A stretch of 64,000 nt of DNA, from contig JAFZLD010000022.1 in NCBI GenBank assembly GCA_017553505.1, positions 1 through 64,000 on the forward strand. The letters are read 5' to 3'. The position numbers were made by a program, and so were the translations under genes. This DNA is from Lachnospiraceae bacterium (GTDB lineage Bacteria > Bacillota > Clostridia > Lachnospirales > Lachnospiraceae). Under the pieces are notes generated by a model. That model ran no database searches. It saw nothing but the letters and a program-made list of their open reading frames with translations, and was not told the DNA's origin. Of this stretch, positions 1-7,328 are shown one piece after another. How positions within the stretch are numbered: the stretch's first letter is position 1; every line of letters starts with the position of its first letter.

Positions 1-2
1 AA

Positions 3-74
3 TACGGCGGAAGCGTTAAGCGTGCCGAGATTACCAATTACAAACACGGACTAAAATTAGCGATTAAGAAATAA
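3..74 (+). CDS. C-terminal end of an unidentified protein (partial)
   Basis: An open frame enters from the left edge and gives 23 residues (YGGSVKRAEI...LAIKK) before TAA at 72-74. It is lysine-rich and too short to assign to a family. A strong hairpin terminator follows within 25 bases, which supports this being a real gene end. The start lies outside the window. Confidence 0.45.
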   Translation, partial: YGGSVKRAEITNYKHGLKLAIKK

Positions 75-97
75 AAAAAGACCCCATAAAAGGGAGG

Positions 98-125
98 ATG
101 CCGGGTAAGTTATCTTACCCGGCAT
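98..125 (+). terminator. Rho-independent terminator of the left-edge gene
   Basis: A perfect 12-bp stem (ATGCCGGGTAAG with its complement) closes a TTAT loop and is followed by TTATTATG. It sits 24 bases after the stop codon of the partial gene. Confidence 0.8.
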
Positions 126-272
126 TTATTATGAAAAAGTTTTTGAAAGTATTTAGCAACTTTTGTTGTAAGCTATATTTGTTTTTCTATACTAATACTA
201 TATAAGGTAATCGTGTCTAAATAATGGATACTTATTGAACAAATTGAAAACAAAATATGAACAAATTATGAA
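126..272. other. AT-rich intergenic stretch, no gene seen
   Basis: The gap between the partial gene and the cyclophilin gene (75-377) holds only the two terminator hairpins at its two ends. Between them is AT-rich sequence with no credible ORF or repeat on either strand. Confidence 0.6.
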
Positions 273-300
273 CAAGACCGTCAGAAAACTGACGGTCTTG
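273..300 (-). terminator. Terminator of the cyclophilin gene
   Basis: A perfect 12-bp stem (CAAGACCGTCAG / CTGACGGTCTTG) encloses a 4-base loop. Read on the minus strand it is followed by a T-rich run (TTCATAATTTGTTC) and lies about 80 bases beyond the stop of the minus-strand peptidylprolyl isomerase. Confidence 0.65.
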
Positions 301-377
301 CAAATACAAATCATTTGTTAAAATTTTATTAACAGAATATTAAAATGAATTGATTGTAGCTTTCGAACATTTTCGAT

Positions 378-866
378 TTAAAGCTCAACGGTGACTGACT
401 CCATTTTCTGCTCTTCCATAGGTCTGTCATCCCAGTCGGTTTTGGTCTCCGCAATCTTGTTCACAACTTCCATACCTTCGATAATCTTACCGAAAGCTGC
501 ATATGAACCGTCAAGGTGAGGCGAGTTCTTGTGCATGATGAAGAACTGGCTGCCTGCTGAGTCGGGATCCATGCTTCTTGCCATGGAGATAACGCCTTCG
601 GTGTGTTTTAAGTTATTTTCAAATCCGTTAGCGGAAAATTCGCCGGGGATAGAGTAGCCGGGGCCGCCCATTCCGGTACCTTCGGGGTCGCCGCCCTGAA
701 TCATAAAGCCCTTGATAACTCTGTGGAAGATAAGTCCGTCATAGAACTTCTTCTCTACAAGGCTTACAAAATTCTCAACCGTCTTAGGTGCAATATCGGG
801 ATAAAGCTCAAGCTTCATAACGCCGCCGTCTGCCATCTTGATCGTAACTATGGGATTCTTAGCCAT
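378..866 (-). CDS. Cyclophilin-type peptidyl-prolyl cis-trans isomerase
   Basis: A 162-residue single-domain cyclophilin that catalyses cis-trans isomerisation of prolyl bonds in the cytoplasm. No signal peptide or lipobox is visible. Family landmarks are NFVSLVEKKFYDGLIFHRVI with the catalytic Arg near residue 49, MIQGGDPEGTGMGGPGY, and GSQFFI near residue 105-110. An upstream ATG at 903-905 is in frame, but AGGAGGAA at 871-878 sits just ahead of the ATG at 866, giving MAKNPIV as the N-terminus. The gene is monocistronic, with its own terminator, and divergent from the GNAT gene. Family assignment is secure; the physiological client is unknown. Confidence 0.95.
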   Translation of the reverse strand: MAKNPIVTIKMADGGVMKLELYPDIAPKTVENFVSLVEKKFYDGLIFHRVIKGFMIQGGDPEGTGMGGPGYSIPGEFSANGFENNLKHTEGVISMARSMDPDSAGSQFFIMHKNSPHLDGSYAAFGKIIEGMEVVNKIAETKTDWDDRPMEEQKMESVTVEL

Positions 867-931
867 ATTTATTCCTCCTAAAGTAGAATACTGTCTACCA
901 AACATGATAAAATAAATTAAGGGGAAAGTAA

Positions 932-1747
932 ATGAAGAGAATTGTTTTTATTGTTAAACATAAGCCGGGGCTTGGCACGAGGGTTTCTTTTGCCGCAAGA
1001 ATGCTGGTGCACGGCGTGAAGGTTACTTACGCGGGAGCCGGCTCGGACATTAAGTATAAAAAAGATAATTTGTACGTCACGGACGACAACGACGCCTACG
1101 AAAGAATCACCGCGCAGGGCGGCAAGGCTCTTGCGGTAACGGACGAGAACGGCGCGCGAGGTGCGATGACTAAGGCGGAGTACACCTGCACGGACGTGTA
1201 TGAGGCGGAGTACAAGTACTTCGACGAAGTATGGCACCGCTTCAACGCCCTTCCGATGGAGATACTCAGGACCAAGCGCCTCATCCTCAGGGAGACCACC
1301 GAGGCCGACGTAGATTATTTCTACGAAATGTACAAAGACCCTAAACTCACAGAATTCACCGAAGACCTCTACGACGACCCCGAAGAGGAAAAAGAATACG
1401 TAAGGCAGTACCGCGAGAAAGTTTACAAGGTTTCAATATACGGCATCTACACAGTCATTCGCAAGAAAGATAAGCGAGTCATCGGTCGCGTGGGAACAAC
1501 CGTCAGACAAGGCTTCGATGAGATAGAAGTAGGTTTTGTAATAGGTACGAAGTATCAGCAGCAAGGCTACGCATATGAAGCCATGAAGGCAGTGCTCGAG
1601 CGCATGGACAAGTTTGGCGAGACTAAACGCTTTGCGCTTGTGATGCCCGGCAATGTTTCCTCGCAGGCACTGCTCAAGAAGCTTTCTTTTGCCATGGAAC
1701 GCGAGACGACGGTAGATGGAATAGAGTATCAGGTGTGGAAGGACTGA
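932..1747 (+). CDS. GNAT-family N-acetyltransferase with an extra N-terminal region
   Basis: A 271-residue protein. The C-terminal part, from about residue 110 (LRTKRLILRETTEADVDYF), is a RimJ-type GNAT domain that transfers acetyl from acetyl-CoA to an amine. It has a recognisable acetyl-CoA loop (GTKYQQQGYAYEAMKAVLERM) and the usual late VSSQALLKKLSF segment. The first ~105 residues (MKRIVFIVKHKPGLGTRVSF...) are not part of GNAT and match nothing I can name; they have a beta-alpha pattern. ATG 932 follows AGGGGAAAG at a good distance. The gene is divergent from the cyclophilin. The acceptor substrate cannot be inferred. Confidence 0.8.
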   Translation: MKRIVFIVKHKPGLGTRVSFAARMLVHGVKVTYAGAGSDIKYKKDNLYVTDDNDAYERITAQGGKALAVTDENGARGAMTKAEYTCTDVYEAEYKYFDEVWHRFNALPMEILRTKRLILRETTEADVDYFYEMYKDPKLTEFTEDLYDDPEEEKEYVRQYREKVYKVSIYGIYTVIRKKDKRVIGRVGTTVRQGFDEIEVGFVIGTKYQQQGYAYEAMKAVLERMDKFGETKRFALVMPGNVSSQALLKKLSFAMERETTVDGIEYQVWKD

Positions 1748-1833
1748 CACAAATTAATTAAAAATTTATTGTAATAATATACGATATAATGCATAATTAC
1801 TTTAAGGAATTAAGGGCTAAAGGGAAGGTTTAA

Positions 1834-2217
1834 GTGACCAAAGGACACATACTTATTGTCGATGACGACAAGAACATGCTCAAGATGCTCAGAATGTTTC
1901 TGGTCGATGACTACAATGTTACCATTGTGGATTCGGGGAAGCTGGCGCTTGAGGCGGTTATTAAGAAGACTCCCGATTTGATATTGCTTGATTACATGAT
2001 GCCGCTTTTTGACGGGCCTCATGTGCTGGAGATTATCAGAAAGAGAGAGGAGTCCAAGAATGTTCCCGTTCTTTTCCTTACGTCTGTTACGGACAGGGAG
2101 AAGATTTTGGAGTGCCTTTCTTTGAACCCGCAGGGATACCTTGTGAAGCCGATTTCGAGGGAGGAATTGCTTCAGAGGGTAGATGAGGTACTTAACCCGC
2201 TTAAGAAAATATTATAA
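1834..2217 (+). CDS. Stand-alone CheY-like response-regulator receiver
   Basis: A 127-residue single receiver domain with no output domain. It shows the acidic triad (VDDDKN, residues 9-14), the phospho-acceptor Asp53 in ILLDYMMP, the conserved Thr/Ser switch in LFLTSV, and the Lys of YLVKP near residue 105. Start is GTG at 1834 after AAGGGAAGG. A TATAAT lies at 1785-1790, although no good -35 accompanies it. There is no adjacent kinase. Single-domain receivers act by protein-protein contact or in phosphorelays; the partner is unknown. A hairpin separates it from the aminotransferase. Confidence 0.9.
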   Translation: MTKGHILIVDDDKNMLKMLRMFLVDDYNVTIVDSGKLALEAVIKKTPDLILLDYMMPLFDGPHVLEIIRKREESKNVPVLFLTSVTDREKILECLSLNPQGYLVKPISREELLQRVDEVLNPLKKIL

Positions 2218-2223
2218 ATAAGC

Positions 2224-2253
2224 CGTCGGAGTGCAGTGTTCTGTGCTCCGACG
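2224..2253 (+). terminator. Hairpin after the receiver gene
   Basis: CGTCGGAGTGCAG pairs with CTGTGCTCCGACG through 13 bp that include two wobble pairs, with loop TGTT, followed by TTTCAC. The T run is short, so termination may be partial. Confidence 0.6.
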
Positions 2254-2304
2254 TTTCACAATAAAGAGCAGTCCGCGGCAGGCGGACGCGAGAAAGGGTA
2301 CATT

Positions 2305-3495
2305 ATGATTAACGAAACTTACAAAGAAATGTTAGGCAAGAAATCCGTAATCAGGCAGCTCTCGGAGTTCGCCACCGCAAGGGGTAAGGAGATTGGTTAC
2401 GAGAACGTATACGACTACAGCTTAGGCAATCCTTCGGTGCCCGTGCCCGAGGAGTTCACCAAGGCTATGATTGAAATGCTGGAGCAAGACAGCCCCATGG
2501 CTCTCCACGGCTACAGCCCGAGCCTTGGCAATCCCGAGTTCAAACAGGCAGTTGCGGACTCACTTAACAGACGCTTTGGCATGAACTACAAGGCTTCACA
2601 CATCTTCCCCACTTCCGGCGCGGCAGGAGCTATTGCGCATGCGTTAAGAGCAATTACCAAGCCCGGCGATGAGGTAATTGTGTTTGCACCTTTCTTTCCT
2701 GAGTACATCCCTTATGTAACGGGAACAGGTGCCGAGATTGTAGTGGTGCCCGCGGACACGAAGGCTTTCCAGATTAACTTTGATAAATTCGAGGAGCTTC
2801 TTACAGATAAGGTTAAGGCAGTTCTTATTAACTCACCCAATAACCCTACCGGTATCGTGTATTCCGAAGAGACGGTTAAGCGCCTCGCAGATATCCTCAG
2901 GAAGAAATCTCAGGAGTTCGGCTACAACATTTATCTTGTGTCCGACGAGCCTTACAGGGAGATTCTTTTTGCGGGTGTTGAGTGCCCTTACCCTTCCAAG
3001 TACTATGATTACACGCTTTCGTGCTATTCTTTCTCCAAGTCACTTTCACTTCCCGGCGAAAGAATAGGTTACGTAGCAGCTAATCCCGCCGACCCCGATT
3101 CCGAGACTATCGTCAACATGTGCGGTCAGATTTCGCGCGGCACCGGACACAACTGCCCTGCATCCATTATTCAGCAGGCTTGTGCGAAGGTTATTGATAT
3201 GACTTCGGATTTATCTGTATACGAGACCAATATGAACATTCTGTACAAGGAACTTACCGCTCTCGGATTTGAAGTGGTTAAGCCCGGCGGTACTTTCTAT
3301 ATCTTCCCGAAGGCTTTGGAAGAGGATTCGATTGCTTTTTGCAACAAGGCGCTTAAGTACGATCTGGTGCTTGTGCCTGCGGATTCTTTTGCATGCCCCG
3401 GATATTTCAGAATGGCTTACTGTATAGATACGGACAAGGTAGAGCGCTCCATTGCGGCGCTTAAGAGATTTGTTAAAGAGGAGTACGGACGATGA
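2305..3495 (+). CDS. PLP-dependent aminotransferase, class I/II (AspB-like)
   Basis: A 396-residue fold-type I aminotransferase in the cytoplasm. Landmarks are SLGNPSVPVP near residue 39, SPNNPTG at 178-183, the VSDEPYREI aspartate that binds the PLP pyridine nitrogen, and YSFSKSLSLPGERIGYV with the Schiff-base lysine at about residue 245. ATG 2305 is preceded by GAGAAAGGG; the longer in-frame start at 2236 begins inside the preceding hairpin region and is rejected. The next gene overlaps by ATGA, so it is probably co-translated with the patatin. The amino-acid substrate cannot be fixed from sequence; aspartate/alanine-type is likely. Confidence 0.9.
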   Translation: MINETYKEMLGKKSVIRQLSEFATARGKEIGYENVYDYSLGNPSVPVPEEFTKAMIEMLEQDSPMALHGYSPSLGNPEFKQAVADSLNRRFGMNYKASHIFPTSGAAGAIAHALRAITKPGDEVIVFAPFFPEYIPYVTGTGAEIVVVPADTKAFQINFDKFEELLTDKVKAVLINSPNNPTGIVYSEETVKRLADILRKKSQEFGYNIYLVSDEPYREILFAGVECPYPSKYYDYTLSCYSFSKSLSLPGERIGYVAANPADPDSETIVNMCGQISRGTGHNCPASIIQQACAKVIDMTSDLSVYETNMNILYKELTALGFEVVKPGGTFYIFPKALEEDSIAFCNKALKYDLVLVPADSFACPGYFRMAYCIDTDKVERSIAALKRFVKEEYGR

Positions 3496-4343
3496 TTAAT
3501 GCGGGACTCGTGCTTGAGGGCGGCGGTATGAAAGGTGTTTATACCGCGGGAGTACTGGATTTCTTCCTGGATAAGGGAATTGAATTTAAGGATGTATACG
3601 GAGTTTCTGCCGGCGCGTGCACGATGTGCAGCTACATTTCCAAGCAGCGCGGCCGCGGAAGGGATACCTTCGTGGATTACGTAGGCGAGAAGGGCTATAT
3701 GAGCCTTCACAGTCTGCTCACTACCGGCGACATCTTTAATGTCGGCATGAGTTACAATCTGGTGCCCAATTACCTGAATCCTTTCGATTACGAGACATAC
3801 AAGAAGTTCGAAGGTAACGCTTACGCGGTTGTAACCAATATCGAGACCGGCGAGGCTGAGTATATTAAGATTAAGGATATGCACGACGGAATGGACTATA
3901 TCCGCTCATCGAGCTCGCTTCCCCTTGTGTCACGTAATGTGCGCATCGGTGACAAGCTGTACCTTGACGGCGGAATCGCAGACTCTATTCCTATTAAGAA
4001 GAGCGAGGCCGACGGTAATAAAAAGAACGTCGTAATTCTTACCAAGCCGGTCGGCTACAGACGTAAGCCTGAGGGTAAGAAGTCGCTTGCGGCGATTAAG
4101 GTTCGTTACCTTAATTACCCTAAGGTATATGAGTTAATGAAGGCCCGCTGCGACATGTATAACGATACGATGGACTACATCGAGAAGCAGGCGGAGGAGG
4201 GTAAGCTCTTTCTTTTGCGGCCGCAGGTAGATGCGCAGATCGATCGTCTCGAGAAGGACAAGGATAAGCTCAACGCTCTTTACGAAGAAGGCTACAAAGA
4301 AGCTGAGTTGAGGTATGAAGCGTTGATGGAGTACCTAGAATGA
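3492..4343 (+). CDS. Patatin-like phospholipase / acyl hydrolase (RssA-YjjU type)
   Basis: A 283-residue patatin-fold serine hydrolase. It has the oxyanion-hole motif GGGMKG (residues 10-15), the nucleophile elbow GVSAG with Ser39, and the dyad Asp in YLDGG near residue 159. No signal peptide is seen, so it is probably cytoplasmic and acts on membrane lipids or lysophospholipids. Its start overlaps the aminotransferase stop (ATGA). The last 9 bases overlap the 3' end of the minus-strand peptide gene, so the two transcripts converge. Confidence 0.9.
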   Translation: MINAGLVLEGGGMKGVYTAGVLDFFLDKGIEFKDVYGVSAGACTMCSYISKQRGRGRDTFVDYVGEKGYMSLHSLLTTGDIFNVGMSYNLVPNYLNPFDYETYKKFEGNAYAVVTNIETGEAEYIKIKDMHDGMDYIRSSSSLPLVSRNVRIGDKLYLDGGIADSIPIKKSEADGNKKNVVILTKPVGYRRKPEGKKSLAAIKVRYLNYPKVYELMKARCDMYNDTMDYIEKQAEEGKLFLLRPQVDAQIDRLEKDKDKLNALYEEGYKEAELRYEALMEYLE

Positions 4344-4514
4344 ATTATTCTCGGGCGTATTGTCTGATACATCTGAATGGGGGAGCGTATCGATATACGG
4401 CGGATCATCCGGTCCGGGATCTGCATAGGATGGTTGTTCGAAAAGGGTGAGTAATACAATTACGAGTAATGTTGCTATAAGGGCAAGAGTTATTTTACGT
4501 GGATGTTTATTCAT
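4335..4514 (-). CDS. Putative exported signalling prepropeptide (59 aa), RRNPP-type
   Basis: This small ORF encodes 59 residues beginning MNKHPRKITLALIATLLVIV. A basic N-terminus and an ~18-residue hydrophobic core are followed by a plausible signal-peptidase site (PSYA|DPG). The remaining ~28-residue acidic, proline-rich tail ends in NTPENNSF. A strong GGAGGAAAC Shine-Dalgarno (4515-4523) precedes ATG at 4514. It is divergent from an HTH/TPR regulator, and the palindrome between them overlaps a minus-strand TATAAT (4581-4576), giving a leader of about 55 nt. This is the arrangement of SHP/Rgg- and PapR/PlcR-like pairs. Export and processing to a pheromone are inference; the mature peptide is unknown. 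A plain small membrane or secreted peptide is the alternative. Confidence 0.7.
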   Translation of the reverse strand: MNKHPRKITLALIATLLVIVLLTLFEQPSYADPGPDDPPYIDTLPHSDVSDNTPENNSF

Positions 4515-4569
4515 GTTTCCTCCAAGTTAGTTTATCGAATACATAGTAAGCTTAAATTTTAGAAAGGTA

Positions 4570-4589
4570 AAGGGAATTATAATTCTCTT
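4570..4589. promoter_or_regulatory. 20-bp palindrome in the divergent regulator/peptide promoter
   Basis: AAGGGAATTATAATTCTCTT is an inverted repeat with one mismatched pair. The same 20-mer, with one base changed, recurs at 5576-5595 ahead of the secreted-protein gene. The centre contains TATAAT on both strands (4578-4583 plus, 4581-4576 minus), so a bound protein would control RNA polymerase directly. No good -35 box lies 17 bp upstream on either strand, which fits an activator-dependent promoter. The RRNPP regulator is the obvious candidate ligand; this is inference. Confidence 0.65.
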
Positions 4590-4599
4590 CGTATTGGAG

Positions 4600-5538
4600 A
4601 TGGGGAACATTTTTGGGGAAATGCTTAAGTATTATCGTATAAAGAGGGGATTATCCCAACGAGATTTAGAGAATGCCTATTATACGAGAAAACACATAGG
4701 CAATGTTGAGAAGGGGAAAACTATTCCGACGATAGAATTTGTAAATAACTTGTCTAAGCTTCTTTCAATAGACTTGTATGCCACATATAGTAAGGCCGTG
4801 AATTTTCAAAGTTTCGAGGCATTTTTGCTTGATGCGAAGATAAACGAAGCCATAAAAGCGGAAAGGTATTCCGAGGTAAAAGAATTGGTCTCCATTGCGC
4901 AAGAACGTAAAGATTTTGCCGAAGGGGAAGCAGGAAAGGTTCTTTGTTATGCGAAGGCATTGCTTTTATCCCAAGATAGAAATTTTGAGGCGGCCTTGGA
5001 AATGGATAAAAAAGGATTGGATATACACATAGATAAACCTGAATTCAGCCAAGCCGCAGACGATAACTACAGCACTATCGATAATGCCCTTTACATCGGG
5101 TACGTTGTTAATCTTGCCAGATTGGGAAAAGAAAAAGAGGCTGTTGCGGTTATAAACGAACAAATAAGCAGGTTACGTCGACTTTTGGACGAAGACATAT
5201 ATGTTTTTCAGCAAAACAGAGAAATGTGGCTAATGGCATTAGCTGGTTTTACCTACAACAAATACGTATTATCAATATCTGAAGAGCAAGAGATAAAACA
5301 AAACATAGATTTCTGCAGCAGTTTGATGATAAAGAATAAGGTGATTTATTTGCTTCCGGAATTACTTGTGGCTAAAGCGGCTATACTTATGGCAGAAGGT
5401 AAGCAATTGGAGGCAAATGCATTATATAAAACAGCCATTGAGGTGGGAACGCTTTTTGGAGAGTCTGAAAGTTTTGCAGAAAAGGCAAAATCAATAGTTA
5501 ATGTTAAGTCAGATGAATCCATGTTCAATATATATTAA
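4600..5538 (+). CDS. RRNPP-type regulator: XRE helix-turn-helix plus TPR repeats
   Basis: About 312 residues. Residues ~3-60 form an XRE/Cro HTH (GEMLKYYRIKRGLSQRDLE ... IGNVEKGKTIPT). The rest is all-helical with TPR-like hairpins to the C-terminus, the architecture and length of Rgg, PlcR and ComR, intracellular receptors of exported peptides. Starts at TTG 4594, ATG 4600 and ATG 4621 are possible. ATG 4600 keeps the first HTH helix whole, but GGAG abuts it, so the start is uncertain. It is divergent from a 59-aa prepropeptide gene with a shared palindrome between them. Likely role: bind the re-imported peptide and switch the locus to 11.8 kb. The family call is firm; ligand and targets are inferred. 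Confidence 0.85.
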   Translation: MGNIFGEMLKYYRIKRGLSQRDLENAYYTRKHIGNVEKGKTIPTIEFVNNLSKLLSIDLYATYSKAVNFQSFEAFLLDAKINEAIKAERYSEVKELVSIAQERKDFAEGEAGKVLCYAKALLLSQDRNFEAALEMDKKGLDIHIDKPEFSQAADDNYSTIDNALYIGYVVNLARLGKEKEAVAVINEQISRLRRLLDEDIYVFQQNREMWLMALAGFTYNKYVLSISEEQEIKQNIDFCSSLMIKNKVIYLLPELLVAKAAILMAEGKQLEANALYKTAIEVGTLFGESESFAEKAKSIVNVKSDESMFNIY

Positions 5539-5560
5539 ATAAATAATAAAAAATGTGATG

Positions 5561-5611
5561 GTCGCTTATTAAGGAAAGGGAACTATAATTCTCTTTACCA
5601 AGATGAGCGAC
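5561..5611 (+). terminator. Extended inverted repeat: regulator terminator containing the second palindrome
   Basis: GTCGCTTAT at 5561 pairs with ATGAGCGAC ending at 5611, and the inner bases continue through imperfect pairs into the 20-bp palindrome. TATTTTATTATTT follows. It can therefore form an intrinsic terminator for the regulator gene while its core serves as an operator for the downstream gene. Confidence 0.5.
5576..5595. promoter_or_regulatory. Second copy of the 20-bp palindrome, upstream of the secreted-protein gene
   Basis: AAGGGAACTATAATTCTCTT differs from the copy at 4570-4589 at one base. It includes TATAAT (5584-5589) and lies 84 bases ahead of the start of the 139-aa secreted protein. 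No -35 hexamer is seen, as at the first copy. The repeated site ties the secreted-protein operon to the same regulator. Confidence 0.65.
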
Positions 5612-5679
5612 TATTTTATTATTTAACGCGAAAGCTGCTTTCAAAATCAAACATACAATAAAAGATAAGGAGATTTATT

Positions 5680-6099
5680 ATGAATTTGTCCAAAAAGAAA
5701 TTGCTGAGTACTATGCTCGTTGTTTGTTTAATTTTGGGATCAAGCATTAATTCTTTTGCCGCCAAAGTTGGAACAAAATCGTTACCCAGTCCTTATGGAA
5801 CGTTAAAAGCTGAAGCTAATATTTACTGGGATGTTAATCAGTATTGTGCAAATACTTATGCCAAAACAACCAAGGCAGTAAATAGAATAAGGGCAACTGT
5901 GTCAGTCCATAAGAGTAGTGATGGCTCATTATTGGGTGCGGAAGGATCGGATTGGGTATATAACGCCAGCTATGCATGCACACCGGACTTTGAAACATAT
6001 GGTTACGGAGTGTCTGCAAGCACAAAACTTTCTGTATATGGAACAGGCGATGCAATCATCAAAGATGCGTATGCAGTATATGTTTCAACCGGTAATTAA
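5680..6099 (+). CDS. Small secreted protein of unknown function (candidate regulated effector)
   Basis: 139 residues with a clear signal peptide: basic MNLSKKK, a hydrophobic core to about residue 22, and cleavage near SFAA|K. The mature part (~112 residues) is rich in Tyr, Ser, Ala, Thr and Gly with alternating beta-type patterning. It has two cysteines (QYCAN, YACTP) that could form a disulfide. AAGGAG at 5668 gives a good ribosome site. I recognise no family; the general look is that of small secreted bacteriocin-like or surface proteins, but this is not evidence of toxicity. The palindrome upstream and a stem-loop immediately downstream suggest an induced, highly transcribed first gene of the operon. 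Confidence 0.75.
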   Translation: MNLSKKKLLSTMLVVCLILGSSINSFAAKVGTKSLPSPYGTLKAEANIYWDVNQYCANTYAKTTKAVNRIRATVSVHKSSDGSLLGAEGSDWVYNASYACTPDFETYGYGVSASTKLSVYGTGDAIIKDAYAVYVSTGN

Positions 6100-6110
6100 T
6101 TGATTTGTTG

Positions 6111-6150
6111 TCATCGCCGACATGGATTACCGTGTTGGCGATGATTTTGT
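6111..6150 (+). terminator. Stem-loop attenuator between secreted-protein gene and lipoprotein gene
   Basis: TCATCGCCGACATGG pairs with CCGTGTTGGCGATGA (15 bp, two wobble pairs, loop ATTA) and is followed by TTTTGT. It lies in the only sizeable gap of the operon (6100-6167). Such hairpins let the first gene be made in excess over downstream genes. Confidence 0.7.
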
Positions 6151-6167
6151 ATATGGGAAGGGAAGTA

Positions 6168-7328
6168 ATGATTAAAAAAAATGTTACGACGATATCTTTA
6201 ATTTTAATGATGGCCATAATTGGAGGTTGCTCTACCAAGAACAAATCTGTAAGCAGTGCGGACATGATAGTAAGCGAGGTTAATATTGAGGGTGAAATTG
6301 ATGATGTGGCGGAAACAGATATGTATAACAAGTCCTTCGCACAAATAGAAAGAGTTGATGACTATTTGAAAAACGTCCGCCCTTATGGGATTTTTATTAA
6401 GAATGATGTCATAGGATTGTTAATAGAAGACTACGATGCGAACACCATTGTCTTGACCGATGGAAAAGGAAATGTCTTGAATAAGATTGAGATACCATTC
6501 AGTAGGTCTGTTTATTATGAAAACTGTGAAGTGTACGATGAGGGAATCGTACTACACGGAAAGAGCAATAATGTTTGCTTTTTTGATATATCAACTATGG
6601 AGTTAATGAATATAGAAATACCGGAAGATATTACCACCAAGATTGATGTTCATAGTTCTTTTACCTATCTTCCGAAGAAAGATGCAATAGCTTATGCCAC
6701 TGAAGACGGAGGGTTATATGTTTATGAAAATGGACAGGAACTTTTGTTATATCAAGGTGATATTTCAAATCCGGATTCCTTTATTCCGTACGAAGTAAAA
6801 GGCACATACAATCAGAAAAAGTTGATGCTATGCGGATATATTAACGACACTAATCCGAAAACGGGATATTGTTACAAATGCATTGGGTTGTATGATCTGG
6901 AAACACAAAAAATGGAATGGAAGAAAAACGACAATGAAAGAATGATTTCTACAGCGAACGCTGACATTTTTTGTATGTCTTCCGGTGGCTCTATTGTACA
7001 AGGAGACAGTATTGGTGAAGTATATACTCTTCTGCAAGCAGAAGAGTTTGGAGCTGAAATGGATATCATTTCTGCGGAAAGTATTGTTGATTACATTCCG
7101 GCTCAAGAAAGCTTTTTATGTGCCAGAAAGCTTGAGGGCGGAGACGTGTATATTATTGATAGGGAAGGAAATAGGAAGAGCATAGATATTGGATATGATT
7201 GCCCTGATTTGCTGGCTACCAATGAAGATGGGAGCCTTATAGCCGGAACGGCAATAGTATATGACGATAAAAAGGAAAACTTTACCTCAGTATTGTATCT
7301 TAAGAAATTGGGAGAGAAAAATGATTAA
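6168..7328 (+). CDS. Lipoprotein, possible beta-propeller, unknown function
   Basis: 386 residues starting MIKKNVTTISLILMMAIIGG followed by the lipobox cysteine (IIGGC), so it is exported and lipid-anchored outside the membrane. The body shows repeated short beta segments (IVLTDGKGNVLNKIEIP, GLYVYENGQELLLYQ, YIIDREGNRKSIDI, EDGSLIAGT), in the style of WD40/TolB-like propellers, though I cannot assign a family. ATG 6168 follows GGGAAGGGAAG; the longer TTG frame from 6105 would start inside the hairpin and is rejected. It overlaps the next lipoprotein by 8 bases. Confidence 0.75.
   Translation: MIKKNVTTISLILMMAIIGGCSTKNKSVSSADMIVSEVNIEGEIDDVAETDMYNKSFAQIERVDDYLKNVRPYGIFIKNDVIGLLIEDYDANTIVLTDGKGNVLNKIEIPFSRSVYYENCEVYDEGIVLHGKSNNVCFFDISTMELMNIEIPEDITTKIDVHSSFTYLPKKDAIAYATEDGGLYVYENGQELLLYQGDISNPDSFIPYEVKGTYNQKKLMLCGYINDTNPKTGYCYKCIGLYDLETQKMEWKKNDNERMISTANADIFCMSSGGSIVQGDSIGEVYTLLQAEEFGAEMDIISAESIVDYIPAQESFLCARKLEGGDVYIIDREGNRKSIDIGYDCPDLLATNEDGSLIAGTAIVYDDKKENFTSVLYLKKLGEKND

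Noticed and set aside
917-1299. Minus-strand ORFs opposite the GNAT gene
   Set aside because: They are shadows of the coding strand with no ribosome site and no family resemblance.
2236-2304. Longer N-terminus for the aminotransferase
   Set aside because: It begins in the terminator loop, adds residues unlike the family, and lacks a ribosome site; ATG 2305 has one.
6105-6167. TTG start for the first lipoprotein
   Set aside because: It lies in the attenuator hairpin and would bury the lipoprotein signal; ATG 6168 has a strong ribosome site.
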